DNA of 64,000 nt from Malurus cyaneus samueli (lineage: Eukaryota; Chordata; Aves; Passeriformes; Maluridae): contig CM019230.1 of the NCBI GenBank assembly GCA_009741485.1, forward strand, positions 7,445,983-7,509,982, read 5' to 3'. Below are positions 22,387-33,050 of this stretch, one piece after another. Every line of letters begins with the position of its first letter. The first letter of the stretch is position 1. The notes beneath the pieces are model-generated. The model was not told the origin of the DNA. It searched no databases and worked only from the letters and a program-made list of their open reading frames with translations. The position numbers and the translations under genes are program-made.

Positions 22387-24971
22387 CAAAGGAGTTTCCA
22401 TTTTCAGGGGTTGAATTTGCCCTGATCAGCCAGCGCTGGGTCAGCTGCAGCTCCTTCTGTCTTCAGCTCCAAACTGAGAGCACCTCTGGAAGGACTTTCC
22501 ACGGAGCTGCAAACCACGGACAGCTGAGATTCAGGACTTTGCCCCCCAGAACAGAATCCCAAAGGTGTGGGTGAAGGTGGCAGCTCTCCCCCTGGCTCTG
22601 CCCTCGCTGGCTGCGTTTCACTCTGCAGGTCCTTCCCAGCAGCTCTCCTCACCTCTCCCGGGGATTGCTGCCCCAGAGGCACCTTCTGGCGGTCGTGGGG
22701 TCTCTGTGGGGCTGGCAGCCCTGCAGCACCAGCAGTCTGTGACACCCCTGTCCTGACTCAGAGCCCCGAGGGGCCGCCTGCTCCATCCCGGGGTGCCCAC
22801 GCTCTGCTGGCCCAGCTGGGGGAGGGTGGTTTGTGCATGCCAGGTGTCACCCCAGGTCCCCACAGCCTCTCTCTTCGTCCCCAGTGGGCTCTTCGGGCTG
22901 GTTTCTCATGCAGGCAGTGCATCCTTAGGGTCAGTGCTGCTGTTGGGGCTGGGCTGGGGGAGCTGGTGACCATCATCTCTCCTGGCCACTCTCCAGAGAT
23001 CCCTGGAGGGACTGCAGGCACCACCAGCTCCCAGCACAGCACAAACTCCAGCAGCTTTTCTGAAACCTGGGGCTGTGTGTCTTATCCTGATCTGCCTCAT
23101 TCCCACTCTCCCTCACTAATTAACTCTCATCCCCCCTCATTATCCACCAGCTCCACATCAGGTCCTGAGCCAGGCTCTGTGCAAGCCCCAGCAGTCCATC
23201 CCTGGCCCCAGCACAGATCCCCGCTCCCCAGGAGGGGCCAGCACCATCCCCAGGGATGCTGTTCCAGACCCAGAGCTCTCACTCGCTCCCACAGAGCCCT
23301 CTCTGCCCCGGCCAGGCAACCTCAGAGAGCAAAGCGAAAACAAACAGGAACAGCATCACAGCCCTGGAGCCTGAGCGCGTTTGTTCTTCCTTTGAGGGTG
23401 CAAAGCTGAAGCTCATGCTCTGGGATCCCTCCCCATGCTGTGGGATCCCTCCCCACACTCTGGGATCCCTCGCCACGCTTTAGGAATCCCTCCCATACTC
23501 TGGGATCCCTCCCACATTCTGGATCCCTCCCCACACTCTGGGATCCCTCCCCACGCTCTGGATCCCTCCCACTCTGGGATCCCTCCCCACCTGTCCCCCC
23601 ATGTCCCAGCAAGACGGCTGTCCCCCGTGGGGGACAGGTGTCACAGGGCATGAGGGGTGACAGTGCCAGTGTAGTGCTCCTGCCCAGTGCTCTGCTGGCC
23701 CCACTGTGGGGTGGGTCTGGTGGCCCTGCTGCTCTCACGAGTGCCACCACAGGGCCACCACCACAGGGGCTGTGCCTGGGGATGCTCCAGCCTCTCCCTG
23801 AGCCCTGGGCAGCAGCAGCAGCCCCTGCTTGCCAAGTCCTGCCTCATTGCAGGTGGGGGAAGCTGCTGCTTGGAGCTGGGGAGGTGTCCCTGTCCCAGTG
23901 AAGGGATTTGCCATTCCTCCTCCTGCTCAGCTCTTTGCTCCTCTCAGCAGCACTCAGGGCCCAGGAGAGCGGGAGCGGGTGGAGAACAGGCTCCCTCCTC
24001 TCTGAGACTCAGCAGAACATTAAATATCCTCAAGGAGAATTGCTCAGGCAGCTGCACCCCTCGGATGCTGCCGGTGCTGCGGGGCCCCGGGAGCTGCAGC
24101 TCTGCTGGATGAGCAGGGAGCGTTACTGGGAGGACTGGAGGGGCTCAGTGACCTTGCCCTGGGTGATGTCCTGCCAGTGCTGGGCAGCACAGCCCTCCCC
24201 GAGGGCAGCTCCCATGATCCTTCCCCGCCTCGTTCCTTGTGAGCTCTTGTGAAGGATGAATAAACAAAACAGCCGGCTCCGTGGTGCCCAGGGCTGGCTC
24301 AGGGCTCAGTGTCAGCGTGCCACTGTGCCCTGGCTGCTGCTGGGAGGATGAGGCAGCGGCGGCTGGAATGGCTGATGGAGAGAGGGGCCCTTCCCTTGCT
24401 CAGGAGAGAGTTTTTTAGGGGAACCGTGTGGAGGGCAGCGTCCCTCTGCAGCTGGATCCTCTGTGGGGTCAGAGCTGCCCTGGGAGCCTTCGTCCCCAGA
24501 GTGACTCGTGTCCAGCAAGAAAAACCTTCTGGCTGCTTTGCTTGGATCTGCTCCGGGTGTCGAGGGGTGCTGGGGTCCTGCAGGGCCCCCACCCCAAGCT
24601 GTGCTGGCTCCAGGGTGGGCACACAGGGTTGGGCTGATCCCGGTGGCCGAGTGACAGTGCCACTGTCAGTTCCTGTCCTGGGAACCTTGTCCTGGCGGTC
24701 CCTGGGGACAGCGAGCTTTGGGGCTGCACACGCAGCTGGGATGTGGAGACAGCTGGGAGGGGAGAAGCTCTCCCGGGGCTCCAGAAGAGGCAGCATGAAT
24801 AACTATTCATTATTTTTATAATAAATAACTAACTGTGCAAAGGCAAAAATGCTTGAGATAATTTTTTTGCCATATCTTCAAGGTTCTTTTTTAGGAGACC
24901 TTGCATTTCCAGTTCCCATTTTTCACTGGGCTGTTCCTCTCCCCATCTCCCTTTCCCTGCTGAAATCCTGC
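22387..24971 (-). repeat. Inverted repeat 1, right arm
   Basis: Reverse complement of 16079-18665, read here from CAAAGGAGTTTCC to GCTGAAATCCTGC. After it, about 18 bases of T/C-rich sequence lead into block D at 24990. Confidence 0.93.
23418..23590. repeat. 20-bp tandem repeat (right copy)
   Basis: Units of CTCTGGGATCCCTCCCCACA, the reverse complement of 17492-17650. Several units lack one or two bases compared with the left array. Confidence 0.9.
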
Positions 24972-24989
24972 CTATCTCTCTCTTTTTTT

Positions 24990-25475
24990 CTTTGCTGAGC
25001 TCCAGCAGCCCCTCTTTGCACGGACATCTGCAAGCACTGAATGCCTTCTGAAGGGCTCGCAGGGCTCAGTGAGGTCCCATCAGCCGGGGAGCAGCAGCCC
25101 TGCCTGGGCAGAGCATCCCTGCAGCCCCCCGTGCCATGCTGGCAGGACAGAGCCACAGCTTCAATCGTGAGCTTCACGGAGTCCTGTCCCTGCCTTGCGT
25201 GTGAAAACACATTTCTAGGGGGAAATGGAGGGAGGGGGCTCCAAACACAGCAGGATGGAGCGGGCAGCAAAGAGAAGTGACTGGAAACGTGCTGGAGGCC
25301 ATCCCTGCAGCCCGACCTCGGCACAACGCCTTGTCTTGCCTTTGCTCAGCGCTGGCTTTGCAAACCCTAAATCAGGGTTTGATTTAGCAAACCCTCACAC
25401 AAACACCCCAGAGTGTGCAAACCCTCACACAAACACCCCAGAGTGTGCAAACCCTGCTCACAAACACCCCCAGAG
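24990..25475 (+). repeat. Direct-repeat block D, right copy
   Basis: Same orientation as 18661-19326 through AAACCCTAAATCAGGG, then diverging within the 30-bp array. Here D leads into the reversed 21.7-kb block, whereas the left D leads into 19,327. Confidence 0.88.
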
Positions 25476-25855
25476 CATACAAACCCTCACACAAATACCC
25501 CCAGTGTGTGCAAACCCTGCTCACAAACAGCCCCAGAGTGTGCAAAACCTCACACAAACACCATGTGTGTGCAAACCCTGCACACAAACACCTCCAGACT
25601 GTGCAAACCCTCACACAAACACCCCAGAGTGTGCAAACCCTCAAACACCCCAGTGTGTGCAAACACCCCCAGGGTGTGCAAACCCTGCTCACAAACAGCC
25701 CCAGAGTGTGCAAAACCTCACACAAACAGCCCCAGTGTGTGCAAACCCTGCTCACACACCCCAGTGTGCAAACCCTCACACAGCCCCAGTGTGTGCAAAC
25801 CCTCACATAACCCCAGGGTGTGCAAACCCTCAGACAGCTCCAGGGTGTGCAAACC
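25383..25855. repeat. 30-bp tandem array (right cluster)
   Basis: About 16 units of GCAAACCCTCACACAAACAC with CCCAGAGTGT, with variants containing CTGCTCACAAACA and CTCATAACCCC. Confidence 0.93.
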
Positions 25856-26594
25856 TTGGCCATGAACACCCAGTGAGTGCCCCCTCACTCACAGGTGAGC
25901 ACAGCCCCAACTCTCCTTTACCCCAGCCCACCCGAAGGCAGGAGCAGACACACCAGCCCCTGTCTGCCGCTCACCGTGCCCCCTCCCCGGCACCCGGGCA
26001 CCCATTCCGTGCCATCTGGAGCGTGACACGGCGGCAGCGAGTCCGACTGTCGAGCCAGAGGATTGCCAAACACATCTGGCTGTGCCGGGTCACCCCGCCC
26101 CGCCGGCTCTGCCGCACGATCCGGGACAAAGCCTCGCCTTTGTTCGCTCTGCCGGGGCATCGCGGCCGCCCTGGGCACGGGGGGCGGCAGCACGGCAGCA
26201 TGAGCTCACCGTAGGCTCGGTTTGTCTTCATGCTAAACCCTTCCTGGAGATGTCAGCTGCCAGAACGTGTCATTTCTGCTTCACGGCGCTGCCTGAGCGC
26301 CGCATGGATGTGACAGAGTGACAAACAGCAGCAGCATCCTTGAAGGAACGGCTCAGTCTAGATCGTTGTTCCCTGACAAAGCAGCGGGAGCTGGGCTGGG
26401 CTGGGCTGGGCTGGGCTGAGCCGCTCTCCCCGGGGGCTCTGCGGGGCCGGGGCTGCCCGTGGAGGTGGCCGTGGTGGGGCTGGGACCCGCTGTGAGCTCT
26501 CCTGTCACAGCCGCGGTCACTGCCAGGTGCTCCCCTGTCCAAAAGCGAGGGTCGGGCTGTCACAGCTCGGCGACAGAGGCGGCAGGAGCGGCGG

Positions 26595-27195
26595 GAGGCG
26601 GCCTGTCCCCATCCTGAGTGCTACCTGTCCCTGTCCCATCCTGAGTGCTACCTGTCCCTGTCCCCATCCCTGAGCGCTGCCTGTCCCCATCCTGAGTGCT
26701 GCCTGTCCCTGTCCCGAGTCTGCCTTGTCCTGTCCCCATCCTGAGTGCTGCCTGTCCCTGTCCCCGAGTCTGCCTGTCCCTGTCCCCATCCTGAGTGCTA
26801 CCTGTCCCTGTCCCCATCCCTGAGCGCTGCCTGTCCCCATCCTGAGTGCTGCCTGTCCCTGTCCCATCCCTGAGCGCTGCCTGTCCCCATCCTGAGTGCT
26901 ACCTGTCCCTGTCCCCATCCCTGAATCTGCCTGTCCCCATCCTGAGTGCTGCCTGTCCTGTCCATCCCGCTGCCTGTCCCCATCCTGGGTGTCCTGTTCC
27001 CTGTCCCCATCCCTGAATCTGCCTGTCCCCATCCCTGAGTGCTGCCTGTCCCCATCCTGAGTGCTGCCTGTCCCTGTCCCCATCCTGAGTGCTACCTGTC
27101 CCTGTCCCCATCCGCTGTCCCTGTCCCATCCCTGAGTGCTGCCTGTCCCCATCCCTGAGCGCTGCCTGTCCCTGTCCCTGTCCCCATCCCGGGGT
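26595..27195. repeat. GGGGACAGG minisatellite (right, reversed copy)
   Basis: Reads CCTGTCCCCATCCTGAGTGC repeatedly. Unit order and number differ from the left array (about 600 against 730 bases). Confidence 0.93.
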
Positions 27196-27518
27196 GCTGC
27201 CTGCCCATCTCCCCTCCTGGGATGCTCCCTGCCCTCTTCCACCTCCCGGGATGCTGCCCTGCCCCACTCCCGGGCTCCAGTGACTCACAGCACATCGCCC
27301 TGGGAAACAGGATGATGCTGGAGGGAACTGGGTTGCTACTCTCTGTTCGATGGGCAGGCTGCAGTGGTAGAGTCAGCTCTGGCAAATGAAATCGTGGAGG
27401 TTTCTCCCTGGTATAGATGGATTTATTGTGCTCATGGGGTTTCTTCTCCCCATCCACACCAGGAAAATGTTTCAGCAGTGTGAGCCTGCCCCCAGAGCCC
27501 TCAGCACAGCCCTGTTTA

Positions 27519-27622
27519 TAGAACACAGACTGGTTTGGGTGGGAAATCTCAAATCTCTCCCATTCCAACCCTCTGCCATGGACATGGACACCTTCACAGA
27601 CCAGGTTACACGGAGGTTACTC
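27519..27622 (-). mobile_element. CR1 3'-end fragment (right copy)
   Basis: Reverse complement of the fragment at 19867-19964, showing TTCCAACCCTCTGCCATGGA and ACCTTCACAGACCAGGTTAC. Confidence 0.75.
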
Positions 27623-28157
27623 TGGGAATTTACCTCTCTGATCCTTCCCAAGCTGGAGCAGATCTCCCAGAGGTGCCAGTGCTGAGTGTGGATTGGACCT
27701 GGGAACCAGGACAGAGCTGGTCCAGGAGGCCACCCCCATTCCCCCCAAGGGCAAGACAGTGAGGGGTGTTGGAGGACAGTGGGGGCCGTTTTTGGGGGGC
27801 AGTGGGGTCCAGCCCATCCGGCAGCCCCTGCGGACACATTTCCACTGCAGCCCAGGGACAGCTGGCATCTTGCAACTTCACACTTTTATTTTCACCTTCA
27901 GAGAAGCTGCTCCAGGAGCAGGGGACACAGCAGTGCTTTGCCCTCCGTGCCTCAGTTTACCTCATAAAAACAAATCTCAGCTCTCTGCCCTCGCAGCAGC
28001 TCCTGTGGAGGTTTTTAGGAGCTCTCTGCCCAGCCTGGAGGGATGGACCCATGGAGCTGGAGCTGTGCACTGAAGGCTGGGACTTTTCCCTTCCCACATC
28101 CCTGCTGTGAGACCTGAAGGAATTTGGCCCGTGCCAGCACAAGGAGCCACATCCATC

Positions 28158-30715
28158 AGCGCTGGGTAAACAGAGCTGATTGTTCCAGCGCTGCAGGAAG
28201 GGACAGGAGGAGAGCACAGCAGCTCCCACACAGGTCACTGCACAAGGAAAATGCAGGCAGGGGGCTTGGGAGAGCCTGGCGGACCCACAGCCCTGCCTGG
28301 GAGGTGGGAAGAGGTATCCAGGTCCCAGTGTTAGAGCAGCATCCTCTCCTCTCGCAGTGCCACCGGAGCAGCGCCGGCCGTGACGGAAATGAGTCCTGAA
28401 TTTGAGCATAAAGCGGCTGCCAGGGTAACCCACCCCTGCCAGCTCCTCTCTGCTTCACCCCGCTGCTGGAAGAGGCTGATGGAAGTGCACATCATGCCCA
28501 TCTCCAGAGCCAGGGAAGAGCCACAGAGCTCTGCTCAAGCACTCCAGAGCCGCTCCCTCCAGCCCTTGGGAGGGGAGCATGGAGCCCCAATTCCTGCAAT
28601 TCCCCAGGCTGGCAATGCCCCCTTCTCTCCACTGCCCTCCTGCAAGTACGAATTTGGGTTCTTCCCCTTTCAGCCCCAGAACATCACCTGCACAGCCTGA
28701 TCTGGCGGGTGGCCATGGCAGGAGGTTGGAATGAGATGATCTGTGAGGTTCCTCCCAACCCAGCCCATTCTGTGACCCCATGGCTCTGTGGTTCCATGAT
28801 TCTGTGACCCTGTGGTCGCTGCTCCTGGCTCGGCTGGCAGCCTGTCCTGCTGGGGACAGTCCCCAGTGTCCCTGCTCACAGAGGGATTGTGCTCTGCTCG
28901 CACAGGGATGCCTTTGCTCAGTTACCCAACACAGGAGGGGACTGGAGCGGGTTCACGGGTGACTGGAATGGGTTCACGGGTGACTGGAGTGTCCTGCAAA
29001 CCTGAGACAGGGACAGTCTCACCCCAGAAAATCCACGCACATTCAGCCAGGGCAAGGAGCCGTTTATGGCTCACCAACATCACTCCGATTCCTTCCAAGC
29101 AAAAGCCTGGCGAAACCAAAATCTCAAGAGCCGTGAGACGGCTGGAATTGGGGATCCATCGCCGAGCGGGGCGGGCAGGGCTGAGCAGGGCGGTGCCCCC
29201 GGGCTCGGCCGGGCCCCAGTGCTGCTGATTGTCCCCGACAGGAGGGCGATTGTCACCTGACAGGATGAGCCCCCGGCAGAGGCTGCGGAGCGGGGCTGTC
29301 AGGAGCTCTTAGGGTGACAGTGACTTCAGCGGGAGCGGGGGTGGGCACAGGATCCTCCTCTGAACCCCAGACATGAGAGGTTTGGGGGCAGAAATGCTGA
29401 GCCCCCACAGCTGAGGGCTGCGGTCACGGAGCTGCCACCCCGTCCCTTGGCTGGTCACTCACCCAGCCCACACTGTGGGGCCTGGCACATCAAACTCCCC
29501 CGTGAAATGAATGAAAACTCATTGCATTTTAACCTTGCTTTTGGCCAGATCCGTCCTTTGTTCCTAAGGAAGGAGCAGTTTGACCACGAGCGTGTCTGGG
29601 GCGACAATCAGCTCAAAACCAGAACAGCACTGAGGTCACTTCTGCCCCATCATGTGGAGTTTATTCGGTCGTTTAAGGACAAGAAGTCACTGGGGGAAGA
29701 GCTGGGAACTGTGGCATGAAAGCCCAGGCCCTGCAGGGAGCTCCCCACAGGCAGCGCCGGGCACGCAGAGCACTGGGGGATGTTTACAACATGACATTTC
29801 CAGACGTTCTGGAAAGGAAAGGAAAAAAAAAGCATTTTGTTTTCAGGGTGAGAGCATCATGTCTGCCTGGCTTTGCGTGGCATGGACACTGCTAGCAGCA
29901 GGACAGGGGCAGGGCAGGCTGGGCTGGCAGCACAGCCCCGCTCCTGGGAGCCCAGCCCAGGGGTGCTGGTGGCTGCAGTGTCCCTGACACCTCGGGGACA
30001 GTGAGGGATCCTGGCTCACTCTGGGCTGCAGGAGCACCTCAGGTGGGTGATGGCCCCCTTCTATGCTCCTGCCTCCTGAATTTGGGGTCTGGGGCATCTC
30101 CTGGAGCAGCAGACCCCACTGCACCTCGTGCTGACGCTGTGGATCTCTGAAGATCCCATCTTCTGCTGACACTGCCATGAGAAACCATAAAACTACTCTG
30201 GGCCCCTCCAGCCATCCCTCGAGGGTGCCGGGCTCTCTCTGAGCTTTAGAGAAACTCCTCTCTTCTTTTCACATTTAAGTTTCCTGGACAGCAGCAGCAC
30301 CCCGTGGTGTATTACAGGGATGTTGTACCTAATTTGCCTCATTTTTCCTGGAAACCCTTTGCCTTCAGGACTCGTGCTTCACCCAGAGATGCATGGCCAG
30401 GCTCACCCCTGCCATCCTGTCCCAGTGAATGCCACTGCACTTTGTACCATTTCTTTTCATCCCTCTTTGCCCCACTGGTCTGTCAGCATCCCCGTCCCCC
30501 CACAGCTCCTGGCTCCCCTCCCTCCCCTTCCCCACTTGTACACCAAACTCAGGACAGCAAAACCTTCATTTGGGGTTTTCACACCTGCAGCAGCATCAGC
30601 CAGACAGCCCAGAGCCTCCTGATTAAATCTCAGTTCCAGGGGTGAACGGAGGGATGGGCACAGCACCCTGTCTGTCCCCAGCCCGTGCACCGCTGCCTCT
30701 GTGCTGCAGCCCCAC
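28158..30715. other. Intergenic with one CR1 fragment, no gene seen
   Basis: Unique sequence right of the inverted duplication. Open frames are short and none carries a recognised domain. The block 29,490-29,720 is less GC-rich than its surroundings and contains CCTTTGTTCC and AATGAATGAAAAC words, so it could be a noncoding regulatory element. No direct evidence. Confidence 0.5.
28707..28812 (+). mobile_element. CR1 3' terminus
   Basis: CCATGGCAGGAGGTTGGAAT and GATGATCTGTGAGGTTCC are followed by degenerate ATTCTGTGA tail units, the hallmark end of avian CR1. Confidence 0.85.
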
Positions 30716-30838
30716 GAGGAGGAGGCTCCATCCCACATGGAGGAGGATCAGGGTTCAATTCTCATGTGGAAGAGATGCAGGGCTCAATCCCCCATGGAGG
30801 AGGCTCAGGGCTCAATCCCCCATGGAGGAGGCTCAGCC
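30716..30838. repeat. 28-bp tandem repeat
   Basis: About four units of GGAGGAGGCTCAGGGCTCAA plus TCCCCCAT. The last two are nearly identical. Confidence 0.88.
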
Positions 30839-31063
30839 CTGCTTGGAGCAGAGACCTGGCCAAAGCTGTCTATCCATGCACCCCATCAGCTGGCCCCAGC
30901 TTTGCTGTCCTCCGAGCAGATCTGAAGCCACACCTTGTGTCCAGAGAGATTGAGGCAGTGACAGGTCTGTGTTTCCCTGCTCGATGCCACTGCAGAACCT
31001 GGCCCTGGGACCACTGGAGCCCGCTGCAGAGTGGGGTGGGCTGGGGCTCTGCTCCCCTTGGCA

Positions 31064-31530
31064 TCCCAGGGCTGCAGGACACCTGAGCATGGCACATCCA
31101 TCCTGCCACCCAAGCTCGCCCTGTCACCCGGTGCAGACCCTGGCATGGCACATCCCATCCCTGCCACCTGGAGTCTGCCTCACCGGGCTGCAGGACACCT
31201 AGCATGGCACATCCCATCCCTGCCACCCTGAGAGCTCTGCCTGTCACCCCAGGGCTGACGGACACCTGAGCATGGCACATCCCATCCCCTGCCACCCTGA
31301 GAGCTCTGCCCTGCACCCCAGGGCTGCAGGACACCTGAGCATGCACATCCCATCCCCTGCCACCCTGAGAGCTCTGCCCTGTCACCCCAGGGCTGCAGGA
31401 CACCTGAGCATGGCACATCCCATCCCCTGCCACCCTGAGAGCTCTGCCCTGTCACCCCAGGGCTGCAGGACACCTGAGCGGCACATCCCATCCCCTGCCA
31501 CCCTGAGAGCTCTGCCCTGTCACCCCGTGT
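31064..31530. repeat. 70-bp minisatellite
   Basis: Six to seven units of GGCTGCAGGACACCTGAGCA, TGGCACATCCCATCCCCTGC, CACCCTGAGAGCTCTGCCC and TGTCACCCCA. The last three units are nearly identical, the first ones shorter and more diverged. Confidence 0.93.
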
Positions 31531-32191
31531 CACCCGAGGAAAAGCCACTGGCCCGAGGAGAGGCGAGCTCTGTGCTCCCGGCAGAGATAATAATCAGCAG
31601 CCAGAACGAGATAAGAGATGTTACAGGAACTCCTGTGAGCCCGAGAACAGCTACACTAAATCCCTCTAGTCCTCAGCAAGGCGTTTGTTTACGGGGAGAG
31701 TGGGTTTTGTTACCCGAGGTGGTTTAGTACACGCTGTCCGTGCTTCCCGCAGGGGCTGCAGCAGGAAACGGGGTCAGGGAGGGGTTTCAAACCCCAGGTG
31801 GCCTCTGTGGCATGGAAGGGGTCACCTGGAGGGGAAAAGCACCGTGCCAGGGTCAGCTTCCACTGTCACAGGCAGTGTCACAGGGGCTGAGCTTCCTCGC
31901 TGGTGGCAGCAGAGGTGACATCGGCTCCCAGAGCCCGGCTGTGAGCTGGGTCAGCAGGACATGCCAGGAGGATGAAGGATGGAGCTCCCCTGAAGCAATG
32001 AGCGGGACTGGGGGATCCCAAACTCAGCCCCACTCTCCTCCCTCCCCACTGACCCCCAGCCCGGGGCTCTGGGCGAACCCCAATCCTCGGTTCTGGGGGT
32101 GTTTGTGGACCCTCTCTGCCCAAGGGCAGGGGCAGATGGCCCAGGGTGCCCAGGGTGCCAGGAGCAGCCAGGCAGCGCATGCTGACTCATC

Positions 32192-32256
32192 CATGCATCC
32201 ATCCATCCATCCCATCCATCCTGTCCATCCATCCATCCATCCATCCATCCATCCAT

Positions 32257-32289
<33 letters not shown>

Positions 32290-32400
32290 ACCATCCATCC
32301 ATCATCCATCCATCTTCCCCATCCATCCATCCATCCATCATGCCATCATCCATCCATCATCCATCCACTCCTATCCATCCATCCATCCATCCATCCCTGT
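32192..32400. repeat. (ATCC)n microsatellite
   Basis: CATC/CATCC tetranucleotide repeats with a pure core near 32,225-32,281 and interrupted flanks. Confidence 0.95.
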
Positions 32401-32879
32401 ATCTGGGAGGGCTGCAGCTCCCCCGATGGCAGTGCAATCTGTAGGGGTTGGATTTCTCCTCTCACCTGCCGCTAAACCAAAGGCTGTTGAGGATTTAATC
32501 TCTGCCAGAGGTGGGTTTAACCCTCTCGGGTGCCGCTGGCTGTCCCCACACCGGTGGAGGATCTGCCTCGCTGTCCCTGTCACCTTCTCTGTGTCCACAG
32601 CCCTGCTTTCTCTCTGCCCACGCCAGACAGCAGCTTCTCCTCCCCTCTCCTGTTTCCTCCTGGCCTCCCACCCAGACTGATCGTTCTTCTGCTGGGGAAG
32701 CTGTGGGTCATCCTGCCTTCTAATCCTCCTGGCCTCACCCCCCTCTTCAATGGCTGGCCCTGCCCTGGCAGGGGTGAGGGCCAGCAGTGGGGACACAAGG
32801 GCAGGGCACACGGTGTCACTGAGGTTCCTCACTGCCCGCTTCCTTCCCAGCACCTCTGCTGGGACAGCTGCACACCAAT

Positions 32880-33050
32880 CCCACTGTCCTGCTGGGGACC
32901 CGAATTTCCCCTTTTCCTAGGGCAGCCTGAGACCAGGACAGGACTCTGCTCATCCTGATATAATCTCTTGGCTCTGCTGATAATAAGATTAGTTGGGGAA
33001 GCTCCTAACATGGCTAAAATGTAATAATTAGAGAATTAAGAGGCAGGTAT
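32880..33050. repeat. Dispersed noncoding element, copy 1
   Basis: About 170 bases closely matching 35907-36078 in the same orientation. The best block, 32999-33047, matches 36027-36075 with one mismatch in 49 bases by eye. It contains TAATAATTAGAGAATTAAG (ATTA homeodomain-type cores) and AAGATTAG. Confidence 0.85.

Larger units (their letters stand above)
25476..28157 (-). repeat. Inverted repeat 2, right arm
   Basis: Reverse complement of 19327-22361. It ends at CCACATCCATC, beyond which the sequence becomes unique. It includes the reversed minisatellite and CR1 fragment. Confidence 0.92.

Noticed and set aside
19060..25855. Regular 30-bp repeats resembling a CRISPR array
   Set aside because: There are no unique spacers between units, the units vary freely, and the DNA is vertebrate.
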